A stretch of 64,000 bases of DNA from Nonomuraea muscovyensis (GCF_014207745.1 NZ_JACHJB010000004.1:744001-808000); one strand, 5' to 3'; numbered from the stretch's first letter, positions 9,301 through 19,429 are shown. Program-made: numbers and translations. The notes: generated by a model not told the origin, from the sequence alone.

Positions 9301-12048
9301 TCAGTCGGCGAGTTGGACGGTGGCGATCTCCCAGGGGTTCAGGGGGAGGCGGAGGGTTCCGCCGGTGACCGGCAGGGCGGTGCCGGCGCGGCCCCGGAGG
9401 TCGGCGTGGCAGGCCCGGGTGAAGGGGCCGGTGATGACCGCTTCCGTGGCCGTCGGGGTGAGGGCCACGACGCGGAGCTCGCGCCGGTCGTCGCGCATCC
9501 GCAGCGAGGTCATGACCACGCCGTCGCCCGTCACCGACAGGCCAGCCGCCGGCGGGGGCAGGGGCAGCGACGGATCGCCCGCGCCGGGGACCGGCAGCAG
9601 GTCGTGCCGGAACGTCTCCGCCGCCGGCGGCACCGCGGACCAGGTCCCGCTGTACGGCATGAGCGCCAGGTCCACCGAGCGCGGGCCGCGCGACTGGGCG
9701 GCGGGTGTGGGCAGCTGGGGGCCGGCGGGCTCGGGACGCAGCGCGTGTCGGTTGCGCGACAGGTAGCCGACCGAGCGGAGCAGGGTGAGCGCCAGTTCGC
9801 GGCCCTCCTCCACCAGCTCGTACTCGGTGACGTGCTCCAGCAGCGCCGCCACTCCCCCGGCGGCCACCCACGAGGCGGCCGGGAACGTGGGCAGCGGCTC
9901 CTCGCCGCACCCGCCCTCGGCGGTCAGGCCGCGGGTGACGACCGCGAACTGGCCCTCGGCGTGGGAGGCGGTCGCCTGTTCGGGCAGCGGCACGTGCAGG
10001 CGGACCCGGTGGTCGGCGCAGCGGTTGTCGAAGGCGACGCGCAGCCGGACGAACGGCTCGTCCGCCCGCAGCTCGACCCTGGTGTCGACGACGATCTCCT
10101 CGGTGGCGTCCGTCCTGGCCGCGGCGGGCAGCTCGGGGGTGCCCTCGATCCCGGCGCCGGCCGCCGGCCAGCGGTAGACGCGGCGCACGTCGAGAGCGGC
10201 CACGAGCGGGCCGGAGCAGACGAGGTCCACCTCGACGCTCTCGGGTTCGCCGACGAGCCGGTCGGTGGCCGGTGGGACGTGGTTGTAGGTGTCGCCGACG
10301 TCGCCGCCGTCGACGATCCGGCCCGCGCCGGTGAGCGTCACGCCGTCGGCGCCGGTCAGCGAGAGCGTCCCGTCGGCCGCCACCTCGACTCGCAGCAGGC
10401 CGTTGTCGAGCACCTGCCCGTCCGCCCGGACCGGGATGATCGCCCTGAAGTCGGCGGGCCGGGGCGCGGTGGCGCCGCCGGCGGTGGCGCGGCCGTGGAC
10501 GCCGTCGTCCGGGGCCGGGCGCAGGCTCGTGTGGCCGAGCGGCGGCACCTCGACGAGCGCGGCGACCGTGCGGCGCGGCTCGGCGACGATCCGCACCCGG
10601 GTCACCCCGTCGAGCCTGCCGCGCAGCTCCGTCACCGTGAACGCGGCCGCGGTCTCGCGGGCCACGGTGAAGGTCAGCACGCCGTCCTCGACGGACCAGC
10701 CGGTGATCTGCTGGCCGTACAGCTCGGTGCCGTGAATGAACGTCAGCGCCGTGGCCGGGTCCATCTCCTCGTCCAGCAGCAGGGTCGGCGCGTACTCCAG
10801 CGGCTGGAGGGGCACGGCGTCGCCCGCGGCGTCCACCAGCGGGTCGTGCCCGGCGACGTCGACGAGGACCACGCTCCGCCGGGCGGCGGGCGTCGGGTTC
10901 ACCACGAGCACGCCGTCGGAGGGCACGGCGGCGGCCAGCCTGGCGGTCACCATGTCGCGGACGGCCTGCCCCAGGTGCTCGGCCTCGGCGATGCGGGCGG
11001 CGACCTGCTGGGCGGTGTCGTCCACGCCGCAGCCGGTGACGGAGTCGTGGCCGCTGGCGTCGACCAGCCGCCACCAGGCCATGTCGAGGAAACGGCCGGG
11101 CCACTCCTCGCCCCAGAGCGCGGCGAGCGGCTCGGCGTACCGTTCGACCATGCGCTCGGCGCGGCCCATGGCCTGCTTGACGTGCGCGCGGACGGAGATG
11201 ACGCCGGGCAGGATGTTCGCGCGGGCGTGGGAGCGCAGCTCTCCGGTGACGCGCGGCAGGCCGTCCACGGCCCCGCCCTGACCGTTCGCCGCGATGTATC
11301 CGGACAGGGTGTCCATGCGGGCGCCGATCGCGGCCACCATGCCCGGCAGGCCGCGCACCGGCGCCGAGTGGTCGGTGCCGTACATCGCGAGCAGCGGCCC
11401 CTCCGGGCCGTGCCACCGGCGCATCCGCCCGGTGAACTCCGCCGCCCGCTCGGCCAGCCGTCCCGGCTCCTCGAACAGGTGGGCGCCGTTGCCGTAACCG
11501 CCCGCCGGGAGGTATTGGGCGCGCACGGCGGTCCCGTCGGGCGCCACCCAGGCGAAGACGTCGGTCACCACGGCCGACGGCACCCCACGGTAGACGCAGG
11601 CGTGCAGCAGCCCGGCCTTGCGCAGGATCTGCGGCATCTGCGCCGTGTGGCCGAACATGTCGGGCAGGTAGCCGACCGGCATGGCCCCGCCGAGCTTGTC
11701 GGCCCGGTCCATGCCCAGTTCGAGGTTGCGGACGATGTTCTCGCCCGAGCACAGGAACTCGTCCAGCAGGATCTGCCACGGCCCCACCGCGAGCCGTCCC
11801 GACTCGACCAGCGCGGCGATCCGGTCACGCTGCTCGGGCCGGACCTCCAGGTAGTCGTCCACGCAGGCGAGCTGCCCGTCGAGGGTGAAGTGGTAGGCGG
11901 GCTCGCGCTCCATCGTGTCGAGCACCTCGTCCAGCAGCGCCACCAGCCGCAGCCGGAAGCGCTGGAACGGCTCGTACCACTCGCGGTCCCAGTGCGTGTG
12001 CGGGACGACGACGATCTCGGCGGGCCTTTCGGTCTGCTCGGCGCTCAC
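9301..12048 (-). CDS. GH38 alpha-mannosidase
   Basis: A 915-residue glycoside hydrolase of family 38. It starts with the zinc-site motif HTHWDREWY (~17-25); the nucleophile Asp is in GYLPDMFGHTAQMPQ (~128), followed by the GH38 middle and C-terminal beta-sandwich domains. Retaining enzymes of this family release terminal alpha-mannose (sometimes from bacterial or fungal glycans). No signal peptide is visible, so it should act in the cytoplasm on imported material. The ATG overlaps the stop of the upstream oxidoreductase in ATGA; it is the last gene of the importer operon. Confidence 0.85.
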   Translation of the reverse strand: MSAEQTERPAEIVVVPHTHWDREWYEPFQRFRLRLVALLDEVLDTMEREPAYHFTLDGQLACVDDYLEVRPEQRDRIAALVESGRLAVGPWQILLDEFLCSGENIVRNLELGMDRADKLGGAMPVGYLPDMFGHTAQMPQILRKAGLLHACVYRGVPSAVVTDVFAWVAPDGTAVRAQYLPAGGYGNGAHLFEEPGRLAERAAEFTGRMRRWHGPEGPLLAMYGTDHSAPVRGLPGMVAAIGARMDTLSGYIAANGQGGAVDGLPRVTGELRSHARANILPGVISVRAHVKQAMGRAERMVERYAEPLAALWGEEWPGRFLDMAWWRLVDASGHDSVTGCGVDDTAQQVAARIAEAEHLGQAVRDMVTARLAAAVPSDGVLVVNPTPAARRSVVLVDVAGHDPLVDAAGDAVPLQPLEYAPTLLLDEEMDPATALTFIHGTELYGQQITGWSVEDGVLTFTVARETAAAFTVTELRGRLDGVTRVRIVAEPRRTVAALVEVPPLGHTSLRPAPDDGVHGRATAGGATAPRPADFRAIIPVRADGQVLDNGLLRVEVAADGTLSLTGADGVTLTGAGRIVDGGDVGDTYNHVPPATDRLVGEPESVEVDLVCSGPLVAALDVRRVYRWPAAGAGIEGTPELPAAARTDATEEIVVDTRVELRADEPFVRLRVAFDNRCADHRVRLHVPLPEQATASHAEGQFAVVTRGLTAEGGCGEEPLPTFPAASWVAAGGVAALLEHVTEYELVEEGRELALTLLRSVGYLSRNRHALRPEPAGPQLPTPAAQSRGPRSVDLALMPYSGTWSAVPPAAETFRHDLLPVPGAGDPSLPLPPPAAGLSVTGDGVVMTSLRMRDDRRELRVVALTPTATEAVITGPFTRACHADLRGRAGTALPVTGGTLRLPLNPWEIATVQLAD

Positions 12049-13133
12049 GCGGCTTCCCCTCCGATGGGCAGGTCGTGCTGTACGGCGTAACGGGCGGCCA
12101 CGCGCTGGGCCGTGACGATGTCCTCCAGGGCGCCGGCCAGGCAGGTGAGCGGCGGCTTGCCGTCGGTGACGAAGGCGTGGAAGGCGGCGAGCTGCGTCTC
12201 GAACGCCTCGGTCACGTCACGCCACTCGGTGCGGCTCTCCCCGCCGGAGCCCGGGGACACGACGGTCAGGGTCGTGGGCGCGTTCATCAGGTAGGGCGCG
12301 GGGAAGGCCAGCTCCAGCGTGCCCCGGTCGTGGTGGATCGCCACGGTCTCGCGGTAGGCGGGGTAGTCCTCCAGGTAGTGCCAGCGGATGGAGAACCGCC
12401 CGGCGGCGGGCAGCGGGCCCGAGACCTCGACCGAGCCCGGCCCGGCCCCCCACGTCTCCACGTGGGAGATCTCGACGGGCGACCCGGTGAACCTCCGCAG
12501 CAGCGACAGGTCGTGGCAGATCGACCCGAGCGCCACCGCGTACAGCGCCCGCACCGGCTGCGGCGCGGACTCGCCGAGAGCCCGGGAGACGAGGGCGTCC
12601 TCGGCCGCCCGCAGCGAGGCGAGCAGGCCGGAGTCGACGTCGCGGGCCTGGGTGAGGTTGGCGAAGGCGAGCTGGGACTCCCCGCTCGGATGCAGCACGG
12701 TCACCTCGACCGACCTGACGGCGGCGGGGCCGCCCAGCTCGGCCAGCAGCTCCTCGGCCCGGCGCACGGCCGGGTCGTACTGCTTCATGTAGCCGACCAT
12801 GAGCCGGCCGGCCGGCAGCGCGGCCGCCTCGGCGCGGGTCAGCGCGAGCGGCTTCTCGCACAGCACGGCGTACCCGGCGGCGAGTGCCTGCCGTACCGGC
12901 TCGCCGTGGGAGCCGGAGGCGAGGACGAGCACGGCGTCGAACCCGCCGGCGGCCAGCATCGGCTCCAGGGCGGTGTACCGGCCGGCCACGCCCAGCCGGT
13001 CGCCCACGGCCTCGGCGAGCGCGCGCGACAGGTCGCAGACGGCGGTCACCTCGAACAGGTCGCGGCGGCGCGACAGCAGCGGCACGTAGACCGCCTGCGT
13101 GACGGCGCCGCACCCGAGCAGCGCGATCTTCAC
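12045..13133 (-). CDS. Gfo/Idh/MocA-family oxidoreductase
   Basis: A 362-residue protein with an N-terminal Rossmann fold (IALLGCGAVTQ, residues 3-13) and the EKPL motif (~92) of the Gfo/Idh/MocA family, which oxidises sugars or inositols with NAD(P). The usual GxGxxG glycine pattern is altered (GCGAVTQ), so the cofactor or the reaction may differ from canonical inositol dehydrogenase IolG. Flanked by a GH38 mannosidase and an IolE-like isomerase, it probably oxidises a sugar or cyclitol released by the mannosidase (inference). Confidence 0.78.
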   Translation of the reverse strand: MKIALLGCGAVTQAVYVPLLSRRRDLFEVTAVCDLSRALAEAVGDRLGVAGRYTALEPMLAAGGFDAVLVLASGSHGEPVRQALAAGYAVLCEKPLALTRAEAAALPAGRLMVGYMKQYDPAVRRAEELLAELGGPAAVRSVEVTVLHPSGESQLAFANLTQARDVDSGLLASLRAAEDALVSRALGESAPQPVRALYAVALGSICHDLSLLRRFTGSPVEISHVETWGAGPGSVEVSGPLPAAGRFSIRWHYLEDYPAYRETVAIHHDRGTLELAFPAPYLMNAPTTLTVVSPGSGGESRTEWRDVTEAFETQLAAFHAFVTDGKPPLTCLAGALEDIVTAQRVAARYAVQHDLPIGGEAA

Positions 13134-13146
13134 AGCGAGCTCCTCA

Positions 13147-14034
13147 TCACAGTCCCAGCTCTTTCAGCTTGTCGCGGTTGGCGGCCTGGTCGGCGATGTT
13201 CCGCTCGACGGAGCGGCGGCCCGGCAGCGTGTCCTGCTCGATGACGACCCACCCCTGGTAGCCGGTGTCGCGCAGCGCGGCGACCACGCCCGGCAGGTCC
13301 AGCTCGCCCTCGCCGAGTGGGGCGAACCCGCCGCGGCCCATGAGCTCGCGCAGGTCGGCCCCGTCGGCGAGCGCCTGGTCGAGGATCTTGGTGTCGCCGT
13401 CCTTGACGTGCACGTGGCCGACGCGGCCCGCCCAGTCGCGCAGGGCGGTGACGGGGTCGCCGCCGGCGAGCAGCAGGTGGCCGGTGTCGAGGCAGAGCGG
13501 CACGTCGGTCAGCTCCAGGAGCCGTTCGACGTCCTGCGGCGTCTCGACGTAGGTGCCGAGGTGGTGGTGGAAGACGGGCTCGAAGCCGCGCTCGCGGCAG
13601 CGGTCTGCGGTCTCCTGCACGCGGGCGGCGTACCCGGCCCAGTCGCCGGGGGCGAGCCCGGGAGCGTTCCCGCCGGGGCGGGCGAAGCGCTCGGGCGACC
13701 CGGAGCAGCCGAGCGTCGGGCGCGGCGCGAACGGCCCGTCCGCGGCGGGCGCCGCCGCGAACACGTCCAGGGTGGCGTCCAGCTCGGGCAGCTTGGCCCG
13801 GAAGCCGTCGGGGTCGCCGTAGGGCAGGTCGGCCCAGCCGCCGGCGAGCAGCAGCCCGCCCAGCCGGCCCGCCAGGTCGGTGGCGGTGCCGAGGTAGCCG
13901 ATCGGGCCGAGGTCGATGCCGTCGTAGCCGGCGCCGGCGATGGCGGCGACCATCTCGGCGGCCGTCAGCGGCGGCGGGGCGTCGCTCAGCTCGAAGACGC
14001 CGAAGCTGACCGGAGCGTTGGCGACCTTGATCAT
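13147..14034 (-). CDS. Sugar phosphate isomerase/epimerase (IolE-like TIM barrel)
   Basis: A 295-residue xylose-isomerase-like TIM barrel. It begins KVANAPVSFGVFEL and carries FHHHLGTYVE and CLDTGHLLLAG, the metal-binding strands typical of IolE/inosose dehydratase relatives. IolE converts scyllo-inosose to a diketone that IolD then hydrolyses, and iolD lies in the divergent operon, so an IolE role is plausible. The ATG at 14034 overlaps the stop of the PHP gene (ATGA). Confidence 0.78.
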   Translation of the reverse strand: MIKVANAPVSFGVFELSDAPPPLTAAEMVAAIAGAGYDGIDLGPIGYLGTATDLAGRLGGLLLAGGWADLPYGDPDGFRAKLPELDATLDVFAAAPAADGPFAPRPTLGCSGSPERFARPGGNAPGLAPGDWAGYAARVQETADRCRERGFEPVFHHHLGTYVETPQDVERLLELTDVPLCLDTGHLLLAGGDPVTALRDWAGRVGHVHVKDGDTKILDQALADGADLRELMGRGGFAPLGEGELDLPGVVAALRDTGYQGWVVIEQDTLPGRRSVERNIADQAANRDKLKELGL

Positions 14035-15218
14035 GCGCACAGCGCCATCACCTCGTTCTCGTGGGTTTCCAGACGGTGCCGTCCCTCCCCGGCCGGCACC
14101 AGCACCCGGTCGCCGCGGATCACCTGGCGGGCGCCGCCGGGGCGCACCAGGACCAGACCGTCGGCGTCCAGGGCGAGCAGTTCGTCGCCGAGCCTGACGA
14201 GCAGTGGCGCGTCGGGCCCGGCCGAGATGGCGGTCCGGCCCGCCGCGACCGCGCCGAAGGCGGCGCCGGGGTCCTCGGCCAGCACCCAGGTGGTGGGCGA
14301 GCCGGGCAGCCCGTCGGAGCCCTCGCGGTGGAAGTCGCTGGCGCCGATCGCGACCAGGTCGTCGCGCCAGGCGTCCGCCCAGGCCAGCGGGGCGCCCCAG
14401 CGGCGGTCCCACCAGCCGGAGTGCCAGACCTCGGCCACCCGGGGGCGTTCGGCGAGCGGCTGCAGCCAGGCGCAGTCGCCGCCCAGCGGGTGGTTGATCG
14501 ACATCAGGCCGCCGTGGTCGTGGGCGTGCCGCAGCCAGGAGTCGGCGCTCTCGCGGAAGTCGACCCAGCCGACGTCACCGAAGACGTTGGCGTGGCCGCG
14601 GTCGGTGGTGACCTCCTGGCCGGGCAGCAGCGCGATGCCGCGGTCCAGCGCGGCCAGCTCGGGGTGGTGGCTGACGGTGTTGTGGTCGGTGACGGCCAGG
14701 AAGTCCAGGCCGCGGCCCCTGGCCAGCGCGGCCAGCTCGCCGACGGTCAGCGTGCCGTCGCTGTGCAGGGTGTGCGCGTGGAAGTCCCCGGCGTACCAGC
14801 GCAGGCCGTCGAGGGCGGGGATGTCGCGGCGCGGCGGCCGCTCGGCGGCTGGCGGCTCGGCGACGGCCGGCCGTTCGGGGGCCGCGGTCTCGGCGCGGAT
14901 GTCCAGCGTGTAGTCGAGGCCCTGGGGCGGCACCCGGTGCAGCCGCAGCCACACGTGCCAGGTGCCCGGTTCGACGGGCCCCGGCAGGTATCCGGGCGTC
15001 GCCCAGTCCTCGGTGATCGTGTAGGTGTCGCGGGCCCCGCCGGACCAGCCGCGGAACCCTTGAGGGGAGGCGCAGCCCAGGTCGAGCACGCCCTGCGCGC
15101 GGTCGTAGCCGAGCCGCACCGTCACGGCCGCGGCGCCCGGCGGCACCTCGAAGGCCACCTCGCGCAGCATCCGCTCCAGCCGGTCGTCCAGGCTCCAGTG
15201 GCCCCGGATCACCGTCAT
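14031..15218 (-). CDS. CehA/McbA-type PHP-domain phosphoesterase
   Basis: A 395-residue protein with an N-terminal beta-rich region (~1-125) and a C-terminal PHP metal-phosphoesterase domain: DFHAHTLHSDG (~145), VTDHNTVSHH, SINHPLGGD and ASDFH. The PHP superfamily hydrolyses phosphoesters using two or three metals. In a sugar-importer operon it may strip a phosphate or phosphodiester from the imported compound (inference). It overlaps both neighbours by 4 bp. Confidence 0.75.
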   Translation of the reverse strand: MTVIRGHWSLDDRLERMLREVAFEVPPGAAAVTVRLGYDRAQGVLDLGCASPQGFRGWSGGARDTYTITEDWATPGYLPGPVEPGTWHVWLRLHRVPPQGLDYTLDIRAETAAPERPAVAEPPAAERPPRRDIPALDGLRWYAGDFHAHTLHSDGTLTVGELAALARGRGLDFLAVTDHNTVSHHPELAALDRGIALLPGQEVTTDRGHANVFGDVGWVDFRESADSWLRHAHDHGGLMSINHPLGGDCAWLQPLAERPRVAEVWHSGWWDRRWGAPLAWADAWRDDLVAIGASDFHREGSDGLPGSPTTWVLAEDPGAAFGAVAAGRTAISAGPDAPLLVRLGDELLALDADGLVLVRPGGARQVIRGDRVLVPAGEGRHRLETHENEVMALCA

Positions 15219-16285
15219 CCCGCCACCAGCTCGCCGTCGCGGTAGACGAGCGCCCGGTCGCGGCGGGGCACCGCCCAGCCCTGGTCGCCGATGGCCGGCT
15301 CGCGGCCCTCGGGCACGATGGCCTGCACCATCACGTCGTTGACGTCGAGCGTCACCAGGTGGGAGGCGCCCAGGTTCTCCATGATCACCACCTTGCCGCC
15401 GAGCGCGTCGGCGGCGGGCTCGGCCGCGTAGGCGTTGTACTCGGGCCGCACGCCGTACACGATCTTCTCGCCGTCGGCCAGCAGCCCCTCCGCCGACGTG
15501 GGGACGGGCAGCGCGCACCCGGCCACCTCCAGCGTGCCACCGTGCGCGACGCCGTCGAGGAGGTTCATGGGGGTGGAGCCGATGAAGCCGGCCACGAACG
15601 TGTTGGCGGGCCGCTGGAACACCTCGGCGGGGGTGCCGATCTGCCGGATGTGCCCGGCCTCCATGACGGCCATCCGGTCGGCCATGGCCAGCGCCTCGGC
15701 CTGGTCGTGGGTGACGAACACGGTGGTGACGCCCAGCTCGCGCTGCAGCTTCTTGAGGAACGTGCGCGCCTCCAGGCGCAGCCGGGCGTCCAGGTTGGAC
15801 AGCGGCTCGTCGAACAGGAACGCCTGGGCCTGCGTCGCCATGACGCGGGCCAGCGCGACGCGCTGCTGCTGGCCGCCGGACAGCTGGCCGGGGCGGCGGT
15901 CCATGAGGTGCTCCAGGCCGAGCCGGGCGCCGACCTCGGCGGCCTTGGCCTGCCGGGTGGTCTTGGCGACCTTCTTGATGCGCAGCGGGTAGGCGATGTT
16001 GTCGGTGACGTCCATGTGCGGGAACAGCGCGTAGTCCTGGAAGACCATGGCGACGTCCCGGCCGCCCGGCTGCACGCCGGTCACGTCGCGCTCGCCGATG
16101 ACGACCGAGCCGCCGGTGGCGGTCTCCAGCCCGGCGATCGTGCGCAGCAGCGTCGTCTTGCCGCACCCGGAGGGGCCGAGCAGGGCGAAGAACTCGCCGT
16201 CGGGGATGACCAGGTCGAGCGCGTCGAGCGCCCGCACCCCGCCCGGGTAGACCTTGGTCAGGCCTCGCAGTTCGATGGCGGCCAT
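15215..16285 (-). CDS. Sugar ABC transporter ATP-binding protein (UgpC/MsmK type)
   Basis: A 356-residue ATPase with Walker A GPSGCGKTT (~39-47), signature LSGGQQQRVALARVM, Walker B AFLFDEPLSNLDA and a C-terminal TOBE domain, as in CUT1 importer ATPases. It is encoded with two permeases and a binding protein, giving a complete importer. The ATG at 16285 overlaps the upstream permease stop. Confidence 0.87.
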   Translation of the reverse strand: MAAIELRGLTKVYPGGVRALDALDLVIPDGEFFALLGPSGCGKTTLLRTIAGLETATGGSVVIGERDVTGVQPGGRDVAMVFQDYALFPHMDVTDNIAYPLRIKKVAKTTRQAKAAEVGARLGLEHLMDRRPGQLSGGQQQRVALARVMATQAQAFLFDEPLSNLDARLRLEARTFLKKLQRELGVTTVFVTHDQAEALAMADRMAVMEAGHIRQIGTPAEVFQRPANTFVAGFIGSTPMNLLDGVAHGGTLEVAGCALPVPTSAEGLLADGEKIVYGVRPEYNAYAAEPAADALGGKVVIMENLGASHLVTLDVNDVMVQAIVPEGREPAIGDQGWAVPRRDRALVYRDGELVAG

Positions 16286-17103
16286 TAGCGCTTGATCCCT
16301 CCGTGGAAGCGGAAGCCGTACTTCTTGCTGACGATCAGATACATGACCACCACGGGCACCGAGTAGAGCAGGCCGAACGTGGACAGCAGGCGCAGGTTGG
16401 CCTGACCGCCCTCGGTGTACAGGGTGTACATGATCACCGCGGCGGGCTGCTTCTCGACGTCCCGCAGCAGCAGGAACGGCATGAGGAAGTTGCCCCACAC
16501 GTTGGCCACGGACCACACCGCGATCGTCGCCAGGCCGGGCCGCACCAGGGGGACGACGACGTGGCGGACGATCTGCAGCGGGGTGGCCCCGAAGACGCGC
16601 GCCGACTCCTCGTACGACTTGGGGGTGGCGTCCATGAAGTCCTTGAGCATGAAGATCGCCGCCGGCAGCAGGCCACCCGACAGGATGAGGATGAGCCCGA
16701 ACTGCGAGTCGATGAGCTGTAGATCCACGGCGAGCTGGAACAGCGGCACCATGGCCGCCGTGCCGGTGATGATGGACGACAGCAGCAGCAGGACGTACAG
16801 CAGCACGTCGCGGCCCGGCAGGTGCACCCGGCTGAGCGCGTACGCGGCCAGCGCGGCCAGCAGCACCACGAGCAGGGCCGTGCCGACCGACAGCACCAGC
16901 GAGTTGTACAGCGACGGCAGCGCGTACGGGTGCTCCAGGATCGTCTGGAAGTTCTCCCAGGTGAAGTCCGGCACCGACACCTTGTACGTCGGGTCGGTGG
17001 TGAGCGGCGCCGACGCCAGCCACAGCAGCGGCAGCGTGAAGAACGCCAGCAGCACCGCGACCAGCGTCGAGAAGCCGATCCGGCCGAGCACGAACCGCGT
17101 CAT
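16285..17103 (-). CDS. Carbohydrate ABC transporter permease (MalG/UgpE type)
   Basis: A 272-residue permease with six predicted membrane helices and the EAA-like cytoplasmic loop YEESARVFGATPLQIVRHVVVPLVRPG (key residues E, A, G) that docks on the ATPase. It overlaps its partner permease by 4 bp and forms the membrane channel of the CUT1 importer. Confidence 0.87.
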   Translation of the reverse strand: MTRFVLGRIGFSTLVAVLLAFFTLPLLWLASAPLTTDPTYKVSVPDFTWENFQTILEHPYALPSLYNSLVLSVGTALLVVLLAALAAYALSRVHLPGRDVLLYVLLLLSSIITGTAAMVPLFQLAVDLQLIDSQFGLILILSGGLLPAAIFMLKDFMDATPKSYEESARVFGATPLQIVRHVVVPLVRPGLATIAVWSVANVWGNFLMPFLLLRDVEKQPAAVIMYTLYTEGGQANLRLLSTFGLLYSVPVVVMYLIVSKKYGFRFHGGIKR

Positions 17104-18026
17104 CGCTTACTCCTGAGCAGGCGCAGGTAGAACACCGCCACGACCAGGTTGATCAGCAGGATGATCGTGGAGATGGCCGCCCCGTAGCCGAGCGAGCCGT
17201 TGCGCACCGCCTCGTTGTAGACGTGCACGGCCAGCACCTCCGACTTGCCGTCGGGTCCGCCCGCGGTGAGCATGAACGGCGAGAAGTCGTTGAACGTCCA
17301 CAGGCTGATCAGCAGCAGGTTGGTCAGGACGTGCCCCCTGATGTGCGGGAAGACGACGTCCCGGAGCTGCTGCCAGTTGGACGCACCGGCCAGGCGGGCG
17401 CTCTCCAGGTGGGAGGGCGGCACGTTGCCGAGGGCGGCGGCGTACAGCATCATCGAGAAGGCGGTGCCGCGCCAGATGTTGAAGACGATGATGGACAGCA
17501 TCGGGTGGTCGAGGAGCCAGGCGAAGTCGGTCAGGCCGAGCACCGCGTTGAGCGTCCCGTCGCGGGGGTCGAGCAGCGCCACCCACAGGAACGCCACCAC
17601 CGCGCTGGGCAGGATCCAGGCGAGGATGACGATGCCCTCGACGATCCGGCGCAGCGGGCCGCGCCGGTCGCGCAGCACCCAGGCGATGGTGAAGCCGAGC
17701 ACGGCCTGGCCGATCACCGCCGAGCCGGCGACGAACTCCACGGTCAGCCAGGTCGAGTTCCAGAACCTGGGGTTGGCCAGCGCGGTGAGGAAGTTGTCGA
17801 TGCCGACGACCTTGGGGTCGGCCGCGGCGATCCCGGTCAGCCGGTAGTTGGTGATCCCCAGGTAGAGCACCCACAGCGCCGGGAACACCAGGAACACCGC
17901 GATGAGCGCCAGCGCGGGCGCGGTGAAGGCGCCCGCGCGCAGCCTGCCCAGGCCCGCCGCGTCCTCGCTGTAGCGGCGGGCCGGCTGCTCCTCGGTGGTG
18001 TCAGGAAGCGATGTTGCCTGCGCCAC
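17100..18026 (-). CDS. Carbohydrate ABC transporter permease (MalF/UgpA type)
   Basis: A 308-residue permease with about six membrane helices and an EAA loop (HLESARLAGASNWQQLRDVV). The GTG at 18026 lies inside the 3' end of the binding-protein gene (26-bp overlap) and is preceded by AAGGA, so the pair is translationally coupled. It pairs with the MalG-type permease. Confidence 0.86.
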   Translation of the reverse strand: MAQATSLPDTTEEQPARRYSEDAAGLGRLRAGAFTAPALALIAVFLVFPALWVLYLGITNYRLTGIAAADPKVVGIDNFLTALANPRFWNSTWLTVEFVAGSAVIGQAVLGFTIAWVLRDRRGPLRRIVEGIVILAWILPSAVVAFLWVALLDPRDGTLNAVLGLTDFAWLLDHPMLSIIVFNIWRGTAFSMMLYAAALGNVPPSHLESARLAGASNWQQLRDVVFPHIRGHVLTNLLLISLWTFNDFSPFMLTAGGPDGKSEVLAVHVYNEAVRNGSLGYGAAISTIILLINLVVAVFYLRLLRSKR

Positions 18027-19389
18027 CGACGATTCCTTCGAGCTTCTTCTGGTAGTCGGCCGCCGCCTGGTCGGGCGTCGTGCCGCCGACCACGGCGGAG
18101 GTGGCCTCCTGCAGCGCCACCGACACCTGCGGGTAGACGGCGACGGGCGGGCGGTAGGCCGTCAGCGGCAGCACCTTCTCGGAGATGAACGTCAGCAGCG
18201 GGTCGCCGGCGAGCAGTTCCTTGTTGACGTCGGTGCGCGGGGTGACGCGCACGCTGCCGTTCTTGGCCTCCTCCTTCAGCGCCTCCGGCGACAGGGTGAA
18301 GGCCAGCAGTTCGAACGCCTCCTTGGGGTGCTTGCTGTGCGGGTTGACCGTGCGCAGCGCGCCGCCGGACATGCTGACGAAGTCCTGGCCGCGGATGCCC
18401 TTGCCCGGCTCGATCGCGGGGATGAGAGCGTAGCCGACGCTCTGATCGCGGTCGTCCATCTTGGCGATGCCGTCCTTGGGGTTGACGACGCCGCGCCAGA
18501 AGTAGTCACCCTCCATGAGGATGCCGACCTCGCCCTCGGCGAAGCGCTGGAACGACTTGTCGCGGCCCTTGGCGTCCTGCTGGAGCCTGGGGTCGCCGAG
18601 CCCGCCGCCGTAGATCTTCTGGTAGAGGCCGAGCGCGTCCTTGAGCGGCTGGGAGGCGCCGGTCCACTTGCCGTCCTTCTGCACCTCGCCGCCCGCGCCC
18701 GCCAGCAGGGGCAGCACGCCCTGCATGGAGGTGGCCTCGCCCATCGCGGTGCCGGCGTTGATCTGGATGGGCACCGGAACGCCCGCTGCCTTGAGCTTGG
18801 CGCCGGCGTCGAGCACCTCCTGCCAGCTCTTCGGCTGCCAGTCGGCGGGCAGTCCGGCCTTGGCGAAGACCGGCTTGCTGAAGTAGAGGACCCGGCCGTC
18901 GGTGCCGACGGGCAGCGCGTACTTCTTGCCCTCGTAGGTGGCCATGCCCTGCACGGCCTCGGGGATCTGCTGCCAGCCGTCCCAGGAGTCGGCCTCCGGG
19001 CCGACCAGCTCCGACAGCGGCTTGATGTATCCGGCCTGGGCGAACTCGCCGGCCCAGATCCCGTCGATGTCGATCACGTCCGCGCCCTTGCCCGACTTCA
19101 GGTCGAGGGAGAGCTTGGTCTTGTACTGCTCGTCGTCGACACCGCTGGGGACGAACTTGACCTTGACGTCCTTGCCCTTGGCCTTCTGGGCCTCCTCGAA
19201 CTTGGGGATCACCCAGTTGGCGATGAACTCCGCGGCCGCGGCGTTCTTGCCGCCCGCGATGGCGTTCTGGGCGATCGTGAGCTCGATCGTGTCCCCGCCG
19301 CCTCCCGATGACTGGCCGCAGGCGGCCAGGGCCAGCCCGGACGCGGCCAGGACCGCAGTGAAACCTAACGACCGCTTCCGCACTCCCAT
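18001..19389 (-). CDS. Sugar ABC transporter substrate-binding lipoprotein
   Basis: A 462-residue extracellular binding protein with a lipoprotein signal (FTAVLAASGLALAACGQSSG; lipobox LAAC, Cys ~24) and an SBP_bac_1/8 fold. It is the first gene of the leftward importer operon and determines its specificity; the ligand cannot be read from sequence. Operon partners point to a mannosylated or phosphorylated inositol-like molecule (inference). Divergent from iolC across an operator-bearing gap. Confidence 0.87.
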   Translation of the reverse strand: MGVRKRSLGFTAVLAASGLALAACGQSSGGGGDTIELTIAQNAIAGGKNAAAAEFIANWVIPKFEEAQKAKGKDVKVKFVPSGVDDEQYKTKLSLDLKSGKGADVIDIDGIWAGEFAQAGYIKPLSELVGPEADSWDGWQQIPEAVQGMATYEGKKYALPVGTDGRVLYFSKPVFAKAGLPADWQPKSWQEVLDAGAKLKAAGVPVPIQINAGTAMGEATSMQGVLPLLAGAGGEVQKDGKWTGASQPLKDALGLYQKIYGGGLGDPRLQQDAKGRDKSFQRFAEGEVGILMEGDYFWRGVVNPKDGIAKMDDRDQSVGYALIPAIEPGKGIRGQDFVSMSGGALRTVNPHSKHPKEAFELLAFTLSPEALKEEAKNGSVRVTPRTDVNKELLAGDPLLTFISEKVLPLTAYRPPVAVYPQVSVALQEATSAVVGGTTPDQAAADYQKKLEGIVGGAGNIAS

Positions 19390-19429
19390 GCGTACCCTCC
19401 GACTGTTCTCTTACGGAGCAAACGCCAAT